Made by a program: the position numbers and the translations under genes. The notes beneath the pieces are model-generated. The model had not been told where the DNA came from. It worked only from the letters and a program-made list of their open reading frames with translations, and ran no database searches. DNA of 64,000 bases from Cohnella rhizoplanae (GTDB lineage: Bacteria > Bacillota > Bacilli > Paenibacillales > Paenibacillaceae): NCBI RefSeq assembly GCF_948329515.1, contig NZ_CAOJCN010000008.1, positions 124,001 through 188,000 of the forward strand, read 5' to 3'. Shown piece by piece: positions 17,338 through 26,947 of the stretch (positions are counted from its first letter, which is position 1; every line of letters starts with the position of its first letter).

Positions 17338-18192
17338 ATGTCCAATCCGTTCAGCCGTACGTACGTGCATCCGAATCCGCGCGCGTCCGGGACGCTGTCC
17401 GTGCTGTTCGCCGGTCACTCGCAGACCGTGCCGGAACACCGGATGGGACCGCAGAAGCTGGAGCACTATCTCATCCATACGGTGGCGGAGGGCAAGGGCT
17501 GGTACAGGTGCCGCGACCGGCACTACGATCTCGGGGAAGGCGACAGCTTCGTCATACTGCCGGGGGAAATGCATGCTTACGAGTCGGATAAGGCGCAGCC
17601 ATGGCGCTATCGGTGGATCGCCTTCCGGGGATCGGAGGCGGAACGGTGGCTGGCCGCGGCGGGCATCGACGCGCTGCATCCCGTCGTGCGCGGGGGGAGC
17701 GAGGAGGCGCTGCGGGCGATCCGGGCCGTCGGCGGCTCGTTCGCCAAGAAGAGCTGGACCGCCGATTGGGAAGCCGAAGGCTGGCTGCGGCTCGCGTTCG
17801 CCGCCTGGGCCAGGGCCAACCGGCCGGCCGGTCCGGCCGCAGGCGCCGAGCCCCGGAGCCTGTCCGCGGTGGAGGCGGACCGCGCGGCGCGCTGGCTGCA
17901 GGCGCAGCAGTCCGCGCCCTCGGTCACGATCGCGCAGATGGCCGCCGAGCTTGGCTACCACCGGACGCATCTGACCAAGCTGTTCAAGCGCGAGACGGGC
18001 ATGACTCCCGTAGCTTATCTGCAGCAGCTCCGCATCGAACGCGCCCGCTCGCTGCTGGCCGAGCCGCTGTCCGTGGAGGAGGTCGCCCTGTCCGTCGGCT
18101 ACAGCGACCCGCTCTACTTTTCCAAGTCGTTCAAGAAATTGACGGGACATACGCCCTCCGCGTACAGGAAGCTCGTTCGGTCGGGCGGTTAG
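17338..18192 (+). CDS. AraC-family transcriptional regulator
   Basis: A 284-residue activator with an N-terminal cupin-type sugar-sensing domain (about 20-95, GWYRCRDRHYDLGEGDSFVI) and two C-terminal helix-turn-helices (about 185-282, IAQMAAELGYHRTHLTKLFK and VEEVALSVGYSDPLYFSKSF). ATG at 17338 is chosen because GGAGG lies 9 bases upstream; the earlier ATG at 17323 overlaps that site. Divergent from melA with a 136-base shared control region, so it most likely activates melA in response to an alpha-galactoside. Confidence 0.88.
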   Translation: MSNPFSRTYVHPNPRASGTLSVLFAGHSQTVPEHRMGPQKLEHYLIHTVAEGKGWYRCRDRHYDLGEGDSFVILPGEMHAYESDKAQPWRYRWIAFRGSEAERWLAAAGIDALHPVVRGGSEEALRAIRAVGGSFAKKSWTADWEAEGWLRLAFAAWARANRPAGPAAGAEPRSLSAVEADRAARWLQAQQSAPSVTIAQMAAELGYHRTHLTKLFKRETGMTPVAYLQQLRIERARSLLAEPLSVEEVALSVGYSDPLYFSKSFKKLTGHTPSAYRKLVRSGG

Positions 18193-18196
18193 ACGA

Positions 18197-19288
18197 CTAC
18201 TCGTACTGCACGTGACTCGCGAACCCGCCGTCCGTCGGCACGACATGATAGTAGGTCGTACCCGGCAGGAACTTGAGCTCGCGGCCGTCCCGGTACAGCC
18301 GGACGATGTCGCCGCGCTCCCGCTTCCACTCGCATGCGATGGCGCGGCCCTCTTGGAACGCGACTGCCTCTCCGCCGGCATTGAGATCGATCTCGAGCCG
18401 GCCGTAATCGTCGTAGGCATGGTGCTTGGCCGACAGCACGACGAGATTCGCGGCGGTGAGCTGGCGCGCATTGTTGAGATCGATATGCGGCTCGCCGTTG
18501 ACGGAGCGGGCATAGAGATGCGATGCGGCGTCGTATCGGTACGATACCTTGTAGTCCGACAGCTGGAACTTGATCTGAATCTGCGTCGCGGCAGGCTCCC
18601 CGATGACGTCAGGCGCCGGATCGAAGTGCACCAGCGGTACGGCCGCCGTCTCCTCGTACTTCATTTTCCGCGCGCCCGTATACAGCTTCTCCTGGGTCGA
18701 GTACAGGTTGTGCGGGGCTTTGCGGTCCTTGCTTCGGTAAAAATAGGCGCCGGCGTTGTTGATCTCGTCCATGTCCGCCTTGCCCGAGTGCTGCAGGATG
18801 GCGAGCGCGTCGTTGCTCGCGCCGGCATGGACGAGGACGCCGCCGTAGGTCTCGCCGATGTCGATCAGATAGGGCCGGATGCTCCGGATCGGCCCGATCG
18901 GATCGTCGAACGTCTGGCTCTGGAAGATCGCCAGGAGCCGCGTGATGCCGCCCTCCGCGAGGATCTCCCACACCGTGTCGGCGTGGGTCAGGCCGGACTG
19001 CGGCCGCGCGGCCTTGAAGTTGTTGATCATGACGCTGAGCGGCCTGCGGGTGACGGCCTGCTCGACAGGCAGGCCGGTGAGCGGCGCGAGGAAGGCGGCC
19101 GTCGGCTCGGCCTCCGACGCGGTAGGCGCGGCCGAGGCCGAGCCGGTCTGCGCGGCCGTGGCGGTGCCGACCGGCGCCAGGGCGGGCTCGTCCTTGGCGG
19201 CGCAGCCGGTCGCGATGGCCGCCAGCAGCGAGGCGGCGGTCAGCGCCAGCGCGGCGCGGCGCGCGGGGCTGCAGTAGCGTGAAGTCAT
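18197..19288 (-). CDS. YerB-like DUF3048 lipoprotein
   Basis: A 363-residue lipoprotein. The signal peptide ends in the lipobox AIATGC (lipidated Cys29), followed by an Ala/Thr/Ser linker to about residue 65 and then the DUF3048 domain (RPLSVMINNFKAARPQSGL, DTVWEILAEGGITRLLAIFQ, GPIRSIRPYL). Bacillus YerB is the named relative; its role is not established. GGAGG precedes the ATG. The gene converges on the AraC gene with only four bases between stops and no clear terminator. Confidence 0.85.
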   Translation of the reverse strand: MTSRYCSPARRAALALTAASLLAAIATGCAAKDEPALAPVGTATAAQTGSASAAPTASEAEPTAAFLAPLTGLPVEQAVTRRPLSVMINNFKAARPQSGLTHADTVWEILAEGGITRLLAIFQSQTFDDPIGPIRSIRPYLIDIGETYGGVLVHAGASNDALAILQHSGKADMDEINNAGAYFYRSKDRKAPHNLYSTQEKLYTGARKMKYEETAAVPLVHFDPAPDVIGEPAATQIQIKFQLSDYKVSYRYDAASHLYARSVNGEPHIDLNNARQLTAANLVVLSAKHHAYDDYGRLEIDLNAGGEAVAFQEGRAIACEWKRERGDIVRLYRDGRELKFLPGTTYYHVVPTDGGFASHVQYE

Positions 19289-19403
19289 CCATTATCCTCC
19301 ATGTCGTCGGACGGTCAGTTCCGAGCTTGTTTCTACCATTAAACCATAACCCGGACCGATTGTCTCCGGTCGCGAGCACGCCGAACCTCCCCGAGCGGAG
19401 TTA

Positions 19404-20420
19404 TCAGGGTCGAAAGGTTTGCACCAATGTCCCCCGCCCGGCTTCGACGTCGACCTCGGCGTATGCGCCGTTGATCAGCGTCAGCTGCGGAGGCTTGTGC
19501 CCGCAGTCAACGTCGTACACGACCGGCACGCCCAGCTCGCTCTCGATTTCCTCGAACACGTCGAGCTCCGTATACCCCTCCTTCGGGATATGCACGGCGC
19601 TGCGGCCGAACAGAATGCCCGAGCAATGCTCGAACCATCCCGCCAGCTTCATTTGCACAAGCGATCGCCGCAGGTCCACCGTAGACAGCTCGCAGTTTTC
19701 CAGGTACCACAGGATGGGTTCGCCGGGGATATGCCGTTCGCGGAATGCCCGCACGTCGCCGTACGGCGTGCCGGCAAGATGGCGGATCACGTCGACGCAG
19801 CCGCCCAGCAGACGGCCGCCGACATGCGCGCGTTCGCCGCGTACGACCTTCCAGGCCGTGGGCTCCGTCAGATGAAAGACGTGCGGCGAGGGTTCGGCAT
19901 GATCCCAAGACACTTGATGACGCTCGGAAGAGGCTTGTGCGATCGACCCTCCCTCGCTTGTACGGAGCACCCGCTCCCATGCGGCAGTCGTCGGATCGGC
20001 GTACTCGCCGCGCAGATCGACGAAGCTCGCACCGTGCGCCGTCGCCATCCCCGTCCGCAGCGTCGCCGCGAGCAGCAGCACGCTAAGATCCGAATAGCCC
20101 ATGATCCACTTGCGGCCCATGGCTTCGAAGTCGATATGCGCGAGAATCTCGATCAGCAGCTCCCCGCCCCATGGAGGCAGGATCAGATCGATTCCGCCGT
20201 CCTGCAGCAATCCGTTGAGCTCCGCCGCACGCACGTCCGCAGGCGCCGACTTGGCTTTGTCCTGCGTCCACGTCGTCTTCCCGACGACAACCCGGTAGCC
20301 CAGCTGCCCGAGTCGCGCGACCGATTGGCGCAAGAGCGGATGCAGCTCCTCGGGAACGCCCGACGACGGCGCGGTGACGCCGATCGCGGCCTGCGGCGGC
20401 AGATATGGATAAACGATCAT
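19404..20420 (-). CDS. S66-family LD-carboxypeptidase / MccF-like peptidase
   Basis: A 338-residue cytoplasmic serine peptidase. S66 signatures are the nucleophile Ser110 in MGYSDLS, the GG-containing turn near LPPWGGELL, the Glu region WYLENCE and the His in DCGHKPPQ, giving the Ser-Glu-His triad. S66 enzymes trim murein tetrapeptides (LdcA) or inactivate microcin C-like antibiotics (MccF); the sequence does not decide between them. AGGAG lies about 8 bases before the ATG. It stands as a single gene. Confidence 0.83.
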   Translation of the reverse strand: MIVYPYLPPQAAIGVTAPSSGVPEELHPLLRQSVARLGQLGYRVVVGKTTWTQDKAKSAPADVRAAELNGLLQDGGIDLILPPWGGELLIEILAHIDFEAMGRKWIMGYSDLSVLLLAATLRTGMATAHGASFVDLRGEYADPTTAAWERVLRTSEGGSIAQASSERHQVSWDHAEPSPHVFHLTEPTAWKVVRGERAHVGGRLLGGCVDVIRHLAGTPYGDVRAFRERHIPGEPILWYLENCELSTVDLRRSLVQMKLAGWFEHCSGILFGRSAVHIPKEGYTELDVFEEIESELGVPVVYDVDCGHKPPQLTLINGAYAEVDVEAGRGTLVQTFRP

Positions 20421-20525
20421 CGCTCTCTCTCCTATTCGGACGTGACGCTTCCCTCTTGCCTGTCTCGTCCGCGCAGATTATCGTTCATAGTGATAGTGTA
20501 CCTGCCGCGGGATTCTTTCGCACGC

Positions 20526-20550
20526 AAAAAAACAGCGGCATCCGCCGCTG
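20526..20550 (-). terminator. Terminator of the alpha/beta hydrolase gene
   Basis: On the minus strand CAGCGGC, GGAT and GCCGCTG are followed by seven T residues, 20 bases after the hydrolase stop. Confidence 0.85.
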
Positions 20551-20569
20551 CTTCTGTTCCGTTAACCGT

Positions 20570-21394
20570 TCATATGCTCCAGTGCTGCCAATCCCGCTGC
20601 CGCTGCTCATAGCCGCAGAGCCAGTCGCCCGTCGCCTTGAACAGCTGTGCCTTGTGCTCGCCCTTGGAGTAGGTATGATCCGCCTGGAAAATGATCGACT
20701 TCTCGCAGCGGCCCTCGCCGCGCAGCCAGAATGTCTTCTCGAGCAGGAACGTATAATCCACGGGAATCGTCTCGTCTCCGGTACCGTGCACGAGGAAGAC
20801 GTCGCCCGGAAACTTCTGCGTCTCCTGAAACGGCTGATGCTTCATCAGCGCGTCGAAGAACGCCGGCTTGATCGAATACCCCAGATAGTCGGCTTCTCCC
20901 TTGGTGACGGCTTCGTCGTACGCCTTGCGCCCGACGATCCGGAGGATGTCGTTGAACGGATACGCCACCGGCGACCACAGCGCCAGCGACTTGACCCGCC
21001 GGTCGCGCACGCCCGTGAGCAGGGCGACCGAGCCGCCGAGGCTGTGACCCAGCAGCGCGACGCGCGTCGGATCGACGATATCGAGACCGAGCGCGTAGTC
21101 GAGCACCGAGCGCGTCTGCTCGATCATCGAGTCGAGCCCATGATCCCCGTACACGCCGTCGCTCTCGCCGCAGCCGGCGAAGTCGAAGCGGATGACCAAG
21201 CTGCCCCTGCCGGCGAATTCTCTGGCGGCGAGCACGAAGAGGCGATCCACGCCGATGCGATTGCCCACGAAGCCGTGCGTGATGATGACGAGCGGCAGCT
21301 TGTTGCACTCGCCCTTGCCCTCAGCCGGAGGCGGATAGTGAATCGTGGCTGCCAGGTTCAGAGCTCCGTGCTTTATCGTTAAAGAGCGCTCCAT
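20570..21394 (-). CDS. Alpha/beta hydrolase, probable esterase
   Basis: A 274-residue cytoplasmic hydrolase. Nucleophile Ser118 lies in GHSLGG, the oxyanion region in ITHGFVGNR, the acid Asp in VHGTGDETIPV and the His in ADHTYSKGEH, giving a full triad. It resembles prolyl-oligopeptidase-like esterases of about this length. ATG at 21394 is chosen because GGGGG lies upstream; the ATG seven codons earlier has no ribosome site. The substrate is unknown. Confidence 0.8.
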   Translation of the reverse strand: MERSLTIKHGALNLAATIHYPPPAEGKGECNKLPLVIITHGFVGNRIGVDRLFVLAAREFAGRGSLVIRFDFAGCGESDGVYGDHGLDSMIEQTRSVLDYALGLDIVDPTRVALLGHSLGGSVALLTGVRDRRVKSLALWSPVAYPFNDILRIVGRKAYDEAVTKGEADYLGYSIKPAFFDALMKHQPFQETQKFPGDVFLVHGTGDETIPVDYTFLLEKTFWLRGEGRCEKSIIFQADHTYSKGEHKAQLFKATGDWLCGYEQRQRDWQHWSI

Positions 21395-21442
21395 GCGTAC
21401 GGCCCCCTTTTCCATTAATTCCGATTAAATTACTGTGTATTA

Positions 21443-21471
21443 ACTATAACGCGCTCCGCAGCGCCTGTCAA
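21443..21471 (-). promoter_or_regulatory. Promoter of the alpha/beta hydrolase gene
   Basis: TTGACA (21466-21471), 17 bases and TATAGT (21443-21448) on the minus strand. The spacer contains the hairpin-forming GCGCTGCGGAGCGC, a possible operator. Confidence 0.75.
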
Positions 21472-21517
21472 TACGATGAAGCAAGAAATAACCGTGCGTC
21501 GACGATGCCATCGCGCC

Positions 21518-21559
21518 AAAGAAAAACCGCTCCCTGCGCGCGGCGGCGCGGAAGCGGCT
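21518..21559 (-). terminator. Terminator of the pur operon
   Basis: On the minus strand CCGCTTCC and GGGAGCGG (one G-U pair) are followed by TTTTTCTTT, about 17 bases after the purD stop. It closes the operon that begins at purE. Confidence 0.75.
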
Positions 21560-21575
21560 TCTGAAAACGATGCGG

Positions 21576-22835
21576 TTAGACCAGCGCCTTGGCGGCGATG
21601 TCGGTGCGATTCTGCTTGCCTTGGAACGTAATCTTCGACGCGGTGCGGTAAGCCGCCTCTCGCGCTTCGGCGATGCCCGAGCCCAGGCCGACGATGCCCA
21701 GCACGCGTCCGCCCGCCGTTACGATCCGGCCGTCCTGCTCCGCCGTCCCGGCATGGAAAACGAGTCCTTCGTTTGCCGCTTCAAGACCTTCGATCGGCAG
21801 CCCCTTCGGATAAGAGCCGGGGTAACCGCCCGACGCGAGCACGACGCATACGGCCGCCTCATCGCTCCATTCGATCTCGAGGTCGCCTAGACGCCCTTCG
21901 AGCGAAGCGAGGATGATCTCCAGCAGATCGCTCTTCAGACGCGGCAGCACCACCTGCGTCTCCGGATCGCCGAAGCGCGCGTTGAATTCAATCGTCTTGG
22001 GACCCTCGGGCGTAATCATCAGGCCGCCGAACAGCACGCCCCGGAACGGGCGCCCTTCGGACACCATGGCCCGCGCTGTCGGCTTCACGATGTTCTCGAT
22101 CGCGTCGTCGATGATCGCCTGCGGAATGTGGGGCAGCGGGGAATAGGTGCCCATGCCGCCCGTATTCGGACCTTTATCGCCGTCGTAAGCCGGCTTGTGA
22201 TCCTGCGCCGCGGGCATCGCCCGGACGGTCTCGCCGTCCACGAACGCCAGGATCGACATCTCCTGCCCGGTGAGGAACTCTTCGATGACGACCTTGTCGC
22301 CGGCCGCGCCGAACGATTTGTCGACCATCGTGTCCTTCAGCGCCTGCTCCGCTTCCTCGCGGGTGAAGCAGACGGTGACGCCCTTGCCCGCCGCCAGCCC
22401 GTCCGCCTTGATGACGATCGGCACCGGCTGCGAAGCGAGGTAATCGCGAGCCGCCGCGTAATCGGTGAACGTCTCGTACTTCGCGGTCGGAATGTCGTAC
22501 TTTTTAAGCAGGTTTTTCATAAAAATCTTGCTGCCTTCGATCTCCGCCGCAGCCTTGTTCGGCCCGTACACCGGGATGGAAGCCGCTTCGAATGCGTCGA
22601 CGATGCCCGCGGCCAGCGGATCGTCCGGTCCGACGACGACGAGGTCGATCGCATTCTCCTTGGCGAACTGTACGAGCTTATCGAACTCCAGCTCGGCGAT
22701 CGGCACCAGTTCGGCGAGCTGCGCGATCCCTGCGTTGCCGGGCGCGCAGAAGATGTGCTCGGCCTTCGGATTTTTGCGGAGCGCCCAGATGATCGTATGC
22801 TCCCGGCCGCCTCGGCCTATGACTAATATGCGCAT
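21576..22835 (-). CDS. purD: Phosphoribosylamine-glycine ligase
   Basis: A 419-residue ATP-grasp enzyme that joins glycine to phosphoribosylamine (purine step 2). It opens with MRILVIGRGGREHTI, has the ATP-grasp loop KADGLAAGKGVTV and the metal-binding FNARFGDPETQVVL. Length and motifs are standard. It is the last gene of the operon, 27 bases after purH, with GGGGGGAG about 10 bases before the ATG. Confidence 0.97.
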   Translation of the reverse strand: MRILVIGRGGREHTIIWALRKNPKAEHIFCAPGNAGIAQLAELVPIAELEFDKLVQFAKENAIDLVVVGPDDPLAAGIVDAFEAASIPVYGPNKAAAEIEGSKIFMKNLLKKYDIPTAKYETFTDYAAARDYLASQPVPIVIKADGLAAGKGVTVCFTREEAEQALKDTMVDKSFGAAGDKVVIEEFLTGQEMSILAFVDGETVRAMPAAQDHKPAYDGDKGPNTGGMGTYSPLPHIPQAIIDDAIENIVKPTARAMVSEGRPFRGVLFGGLMITPEGPKTIEFNARFGDPETQVVLPRLKSDLLEIILASLEGRLGDLEIEWSDEAAVCVVLASGGYPGSYPKGLPIEGLEAANEGLVFHAGTAEQDGRIVTAGGRVLGIVGLGSGIAEAREAAYRTASKITFQGKQNRTDIAAKALV

Positions 22836-22862
22836 GTTCTCGTTCTCCCCCCGACGATCGGA

Positions 22863-24419
22863 TCAGTGCTTGAAGTGGCGGACGCCCGTGACGACCATGG
22901 CGATGCCTGCGGCGTTCGCCGCCGCGATCGACTCAGCGTCCTTGACGGAGCCGCCCGGCTGGATGATCGCGGTGATGCCCGCTTGCGCAGCCAGCTCTAC
23001 CGTGTCTCCCATCGGGAAAAACGCATCGGAGGCAAGCACCGCGCCGCGTGCCTTGTCGCCTGCCTGCTCGATGGCGATGCGGGCCGCGCCGACGCGGTTC
23101 ATCTGGCCCGCGCCCACGCCGACCGTCATGCTGTTCGAGGCGAGCAGGATGGCATTGGACTTCACGTGCTTGACGACCTTCCAGGCGAAAAGAAGCTGCT
23201 TCATCTCTTCCGCCGTAGGCGCGCGCTCCGTGACGACCTGCAGGTCGGCTTCGTCCAGCGTGTGGACGTCGCTCTGCTGGACGAGCATGCCGCCGTCTAC
23301 GCTCGTGACGAGCCATTCCGGCTTGCGCTCGGCCGCGCTCGTGGCTTGCTCTTCGCCCGTGGCGAGCAGACGGATGTTCTTTTTGCGGCTTAGAATGTCC
23401 AGCGCTTCCGGCGTGAATGCCGGCGCGATGACGATCTCGAGGAAGATCTGCGCGAGGCGGTCCGCCGTCTGCGCGTCGATCGCGCGGTTCGCCGCGACGA
23501 TGCCGCCGAAGATCGAGGTCGGGTCGGACTCGTACGCCTTGACGTACGCTTCGTCGATGTCCGCGCCGATGCCGACGCCGCAAGGGTTCATATGCTTGAC
23601 GGCCACGACGGCCGGCTCGTCGAACTCGGAGACGATCGCGAGCGCCGCGTTGGCATCGTTGATATTGTTGTAGGAGAGCTCCTTGCCGTGCAGCTGCTTC
23701 GCCGCCGTAATGCTAGCGCCTTTTTTGGCGAGCGGCTTGCGGTAGAATGCGGCCTGCTGGTGCGGGTTCTCGCCGTAGCGCAGGTCCTGCACCTTTTCGT
23801 AGGTGAACGTCAGACTCTCGGGAAGCGGTTCGCCTAGCTGCTCGGCGAAGTACTCCGAGATGAGCGCGTCGTACGCGGACGTATGACGGAAGACTTTGGC
23901 CGCGAGGCGCTTGCGCGTCTCGAGCGTCGTGTCGCCGCCGGCCTGAACTTGAGCGAGAACCTCGGCGTAGTCGCCTGCGTCGACGACGACGGAGACGAAG
24001 GCATGGTTCTTGGCCGCGGAGCGCAGCATCGTCGGGCCGCCGATGTCGATGTTCTCGATGGCGTCCTCGTAGCTGACGTCCGGCTTGGAGATCGTCTCCT
24101 TGAACGGGTACAGGTTCACGACGACGAGATCGATGTAGTCGAGGCCCAGCTTTTCCATCGCCTCCACGTGCTCGGCGCTGTCGCGGATCGCGAGCAGGCC
24201 GCTGTGGACGGCGGGATGCAGCGTCTTGACGCGGCCGTCGAGGATCTCGGGGAAGCCGGTGACGTCGGAGATGCCGATGACCGGCACGCCTTCGCGTTCG
24301 AGCAGCGCGTGGGTGCCGCCCGTCGAGATGATCTGCACGCCTTGCGCCGCGAGCGCGCGGCAAAATTCGGTGATGCCCGTCTTGTCGGATACGCTGACCA
24401 GCGCTCTTTTGATAGCCAT
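22863..24419 (-). CDS. purH: Bifunctional AICAR formyltransferase / IMP cyclohydrolase
   Basis: A 518-residue enzyme for the last two steps to IMP. The N-terminal cyclohydrolase domain (about 1-195, [31 protein letters not shown]) and the transformylase domain (about 200-518, [36 protein letters not shown]) are complete. The ribosome site is weak (GGAG about 14 bases upstream). Upstream lies a 414-base gap to purN filled with repeats, unlike the tight junctions elsewhere in the operon. Confidence 0.97.
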   Translation of the reverse strand: MAIKRALVSVSDKTGITEFCRALAAQGVQIISTGGTHALLEREGVPVIGISDVTGFPEILDGRVKTLHPAVHSGLLAIRDSAEHVEAMEKLGLDYIDLVVVNLYPFKETISKPDVSYEDAIENIDIGGPTMLRSAAKNHAFVSVVVDAGDYAEVLAQVQAGGDTTLETRKRLAAKVFRHTSAYDALISEYFAEQLGEPLPESLTFTYEKVQDLRYGENPHQQAAFYRKPLAKKGASITAAKQLHGKELSYNNINDANAALAIVSEFDEPAVVAVKHMNPCGVGIGADIDEAYVKAYESDPTSIFGGIVAANRAIDAQTADRLAQIFLEIVIAPAFTPEALDILSRKKNIRLLATGEEQATSAAERKPEWLVTSVDGGMLVQQSDVHTLDEADLQVVTERAPTAEEMKQLLFAWKVVKHVKSNAILLASNSMTVGVGAGQMNRVGAARIAIEQAGDKARGAVLASDAFFPMGDTVELAAQAGITAIIQPGGSVKDAESIAAANAAGIAMVVTGVRHFKH

Positions 24420-24458
24420 GACTGTTCATTCACTCCTATAAGGTTGATTAATGCCGGC

Positions 24459-24529
24459 GGGGTGGGGTTATCCCCTTCACACAGGACTGCGCACGGGCGG
24501 CGCCTGAGCGAACGGGATAAGCCCACCCC
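24459..24529. repeat. 27 bp inverted repeat between purN and purH
   Basis: The left arm (24459-24485) and right arm (24503-24529) match at 23 of 27 positions around a 17-base loop. The arms contain GGGGTGGG, TTATCCC and TTC-x-C-x-CAGG blocks. The right arm read on the minus strand has CTTATCCCGTTCGCTCAGG, one base different from the copA repeat word. As RNA this is a strong hairpin just upstream of purH, without a U tract on the transcribed strand. Confidence 0.8.
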
Positions 24530-24557
24530 GGGGCGGAAATGCATGAAGGGCTGGGCT

Positions 24558-24838
24558 GAATAACGATGCGGCGCATCGTTATTTGGAGACAGCGGCGCGG
24601 TTCCGGGCGAATAGCGATGCGGTACATCGTTATTCGGAGACAGCGGCGCGGTTCCGGGCGAATAGCGATGCGGCGCATCGTTATTCGGAGACAGCGGCGC
24701 GGTTCCGGGCGAATAGCGATGCGGCGCATCTTTATTCGGAGACAGCGGCGCGGTTTCAGGCGAATAGCGATGCGGTACATCGTTATTCGGGAGAGACCCC
24801 ATGTTACCCGGCGAATAGCGATACAGCGTTTCTTTATC
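24558..24838. repeat. Tandem array B: six 51 bp units between purN and purH
   Basis: Units begin at 24558, 24609, 24660, 24711, 24762 and 24813, each exactly 51 bp apart. Each has GAATARCGATGC, a 3-base loop and GCATCGTTATTC (12 bp arms with one G-U) followed by the spacer GGAGACAGCGGCGCGGTTCC. The last unit is degenerate and runs into the purN stop codon. All six frames are largely open through the array, but no ribosome site or independent coding signal supports a protein. Confidence 0.9.
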
Positions 24839-25472
24839 CCTGCCTGCCGGTCGAGTCCCCCACTGTGACGAGGCGACCGTCCAACCGCACGCGGCCTTCG
24901 GCGATCTGGCGTACGGTGTGCGGCAGGAGCTCATGCTCGATCGCATGGATGCGCGACGCCAGCGTCTCTTCCGTGTCGCCTGGAGCGATCTCGATGACCC
25001 GCTGCGCGATGATCGGGCCGCTATCGAGCCCCCCGTCCACGAAGTGCACGGTGACGCCGGTGACCTTAACGCCGTAATCCAGCGCTTGCCCGATCGCCCG
25101 GATGCCGGGAAAGGCGGGCAGCAGCGAGGGGTGTACATTGATCATACGCCCCTCGTACGCGCCGACCAGCACGTCCGTCAGGATCCGCATATATCCCGCC
25201 AGCACGATCAGCCCGATGCCGCGCGCTGCCAGCTCTGCAGCGATCGCGGTCTCGTACGCCTCGCGGGAAGCATATTCCTTGGGCCGAAACGTATACGCCT
25301 CTACGCCCAGCCCCCGTGCGCGCTCAACCGCCTTCGCCTCCGGCTTGTCGCAGACGAGCAGCGCGATCTCGCCGGGGCCGAGATCGCCGGCCCTCGACGC
25401 TTCGGCCAGCGCCTGGAAGTTGCTGCCGCTGCCGGACGCGAATACGGCGATGCGGAGCTTGTCGCGGCTCAT
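24834..25472 (-). CDS. purN: Phosphoribosylglycinamide formyltransferase
   Basis: A 212-residue enzyme transferring a formyl group from 10-formyl-THF to GAR (purine step 3). Seen: [15 protein letters not shown], the active-site region [21 protein letters not shown] and [13 protein letters not shown]. Length is normal. Its ATG overlaps the purM stop by four bases (ATGA). The stop codon coincides with the edge of array B. Confidence 0.96.
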   Translation of the reverse strand: MSRDKLRIAVFASGSGSNFQALAEASRAGDLGPGEIALLVCDKPEAKAVERARGLGVEAYTFRPKEYASREAYETAIAAELAARGIGLIVLAGYMRILTDVLVGAYEGRMINVHPSLLPAFPGIRAIGQALDYGVKVTGVTVHFVDGGLDSGPIIAQRVIEIAPGDTEETLASRIHAIEHELLPHTVRQIAEGRVRLDGRLVTVGDSTGRQG

Positions 25473-26515
25473 TCGAACTCGGCGCCCCCGAAAGTCACGA
25501 CGCGCGAGCCTTCGGTGACGCGGCCGATGACGTAAGCCTTCTCGCCGAGCTCGCCCGCCAGCGCGACAGCCTGCTCCGCTTGATCGGCGGGCACGACGAG
25601 CACCATGCCGATGCCCATGTTAAACGTCGTATACATGTCGCGGTCGCTGATCGCGCCGTCGCGCTGCATGAGGCCGAATACCGGCTGCACCGGCCAAGCG
25701 CCCAGCTCGATGTCGACATTGACGCCTTCCGGCAGCACGCGCGGGATGTTTTCGATGAATCCGCCGCCCGTAATGTGCGCCATGCCTTTCACCTGCACGC
25801 TCTCGATGAGCTTCAGCACCGACTTCACATAGATGCGCGTCGGCTCGATCAGCACGTCGCCCAGCGTCTTGCCTTCCAGCTCGGGGAGCTTGTCCGCGAA
25901 CTTGTAGCCCTTGGTCTCCAGCAATAGACGACGAACGAGCGAGAAGCCGTTGGAATGGATGCCGCTCGAGCCAAGCCCGATGACCGCGTCTCCGGCCGCA
26001 ATCGCGCTGCCGTCGATCGCCTTCGGCTTGTCCACGATGCCCACGGTGAAGCCCGCGATATCGTATTCGCCGTCCTGGTACATTCCAGGCATCTCCGCCG
26101 TCTCGCCGCCGATCAGCGCGCAGCCGGCCTGCTCGCAGCCGTCGGCGACGCCTTTGACGATCGCCTCGATCTTCTCGGGCACGAGCTTGCCGCAAGCCAG
26201 ATAGTCAAGGAAGAACAGCGGCTCCGCCCCGGTCACGACGACGTCGTTGACGCACATCGCCACCGCGTCGATGCCGATCGTGTCGTGCTTGTCCATCTCG
26301 AACGCGAGCTTTAGCTTCGTGCCGACGCCGTCCGTGCCGGACACCAGCACCGGCTCCTCGTACTTGTCCTTGTTCAGGCCGAAGAGGCCGCCGAATCCGC
26401 CGAGTCCCGTCAGCACCTCCGGACGCATCGTGCGCTTCACGTGCTTCTTCATTCGTTCGACCGCTTCGTTGCCCGCGGCAATATCGACGCCGGCCTGTTT
26501 GTACGCTTCGGACAC
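25469..26515 (-). CDS. purM: Phosphoribosylformylglycinamidine cyclo-ligase
   Basis: A 348-residue AIR synthetase (purine step 5). Signatures are [36 protein letters not shown] and [14 protein letters not shown]. The start is a GTG with AAGGGGG about 10 bases upstream. The ATGA overlap couples it to purN. Upstream, a 432-base repeat-filled gap separates it from purF. Confidence 0.97.
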   Translation of the reverse strand: MSEAYKQAGVDIAAGNEAVERMKKHVKRTMRPEVLTGLGGFGGLFGLNKDKYEEPVLVSGTDGVGTKLKLAFEMDKHDTIGIDAVAMCVNDVVVTGAEPLFFLDYLACGKLVPEKIEAIVKGVADGCEQAGCALIGGETAEMPGMYQDGEYDIAGFTVGIVDKPKAIDGSAIAAGDAVIGLGSSGIHSNGFSLVRRLLLETKGYKFADKLPELEGKTLGDVLIEPTRIYVKSVLKLIESVQVKGMAHITGGGFIENIPRVLPEGVNVDIELGAWPVQPVFGLMQRDGAISDRDMYTTFNMGIGMVLVVPADQAEQAVALAGELGEKAYVIGRVTEGSRVVTFGGAEFE

Positions 26516-26613
26516 TTGGGTTAAGCCCCCTTGGGTATAATTATAAAACCGTTAAACACCGTTATCCGCTCCAACGACACATCGAGCTTCTGAATGAGCA
26601 TCAGCACCGGCAT

Positions 26614-26894
26614 ATAGCGGAAGTTTGTTCCGCTATCCGCACCGCCTCAGCATCAACACCGGCATATAGCGGAAGTTTGTTCCGCTATCCGCCCGCCGAC
26701 GCATCAACACCGGCACATAGCGGAAATTTGTTCCGCTATCCGCACCGCCGACGCATCAACACAGCATATAGCGGAAATTTGTTCCGCTATCCGCACCACC
26801 GACGCATCAACACCGGCACATAGCTGAAGTTTGTGCCGCTATCCGCACCGCCGACGCATCAGCACCGGCACATAACGGAAATTTGTTCCGCGAT
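26614..26894. repeat. Tandem array C: six 51-52 bp units between purF and purM
   Basis: Palindromes ATAGCGGAA-N5-TTCCGCTAT start at 26614, 26666, 26717, 26768, 26820 and 26872. The last two are degenerate. The spacer is about 28 bases (CCGCACCGCCGACGCATCAA and similar). The palindrome is the same as in array D 28 kb away, though spacers differ. The flanks 26516-26613 and 26895-26947 show nothing else recognisable beyond the purM ribosome site. Confidence 0.9.
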
Positions 26895-26947
26895 TATCGC
26901 TTGCTCCGCCGCCCAAATGCGGCGACTCGCCGCTACCCGCATCTCAG

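Noticed and set aside
24448-24868. Repeat-made open frames across array B on both strands
   Set aside because: Several frames are open at once, as expected for a 51 bp stop-free repeat; none has a ribosome site.
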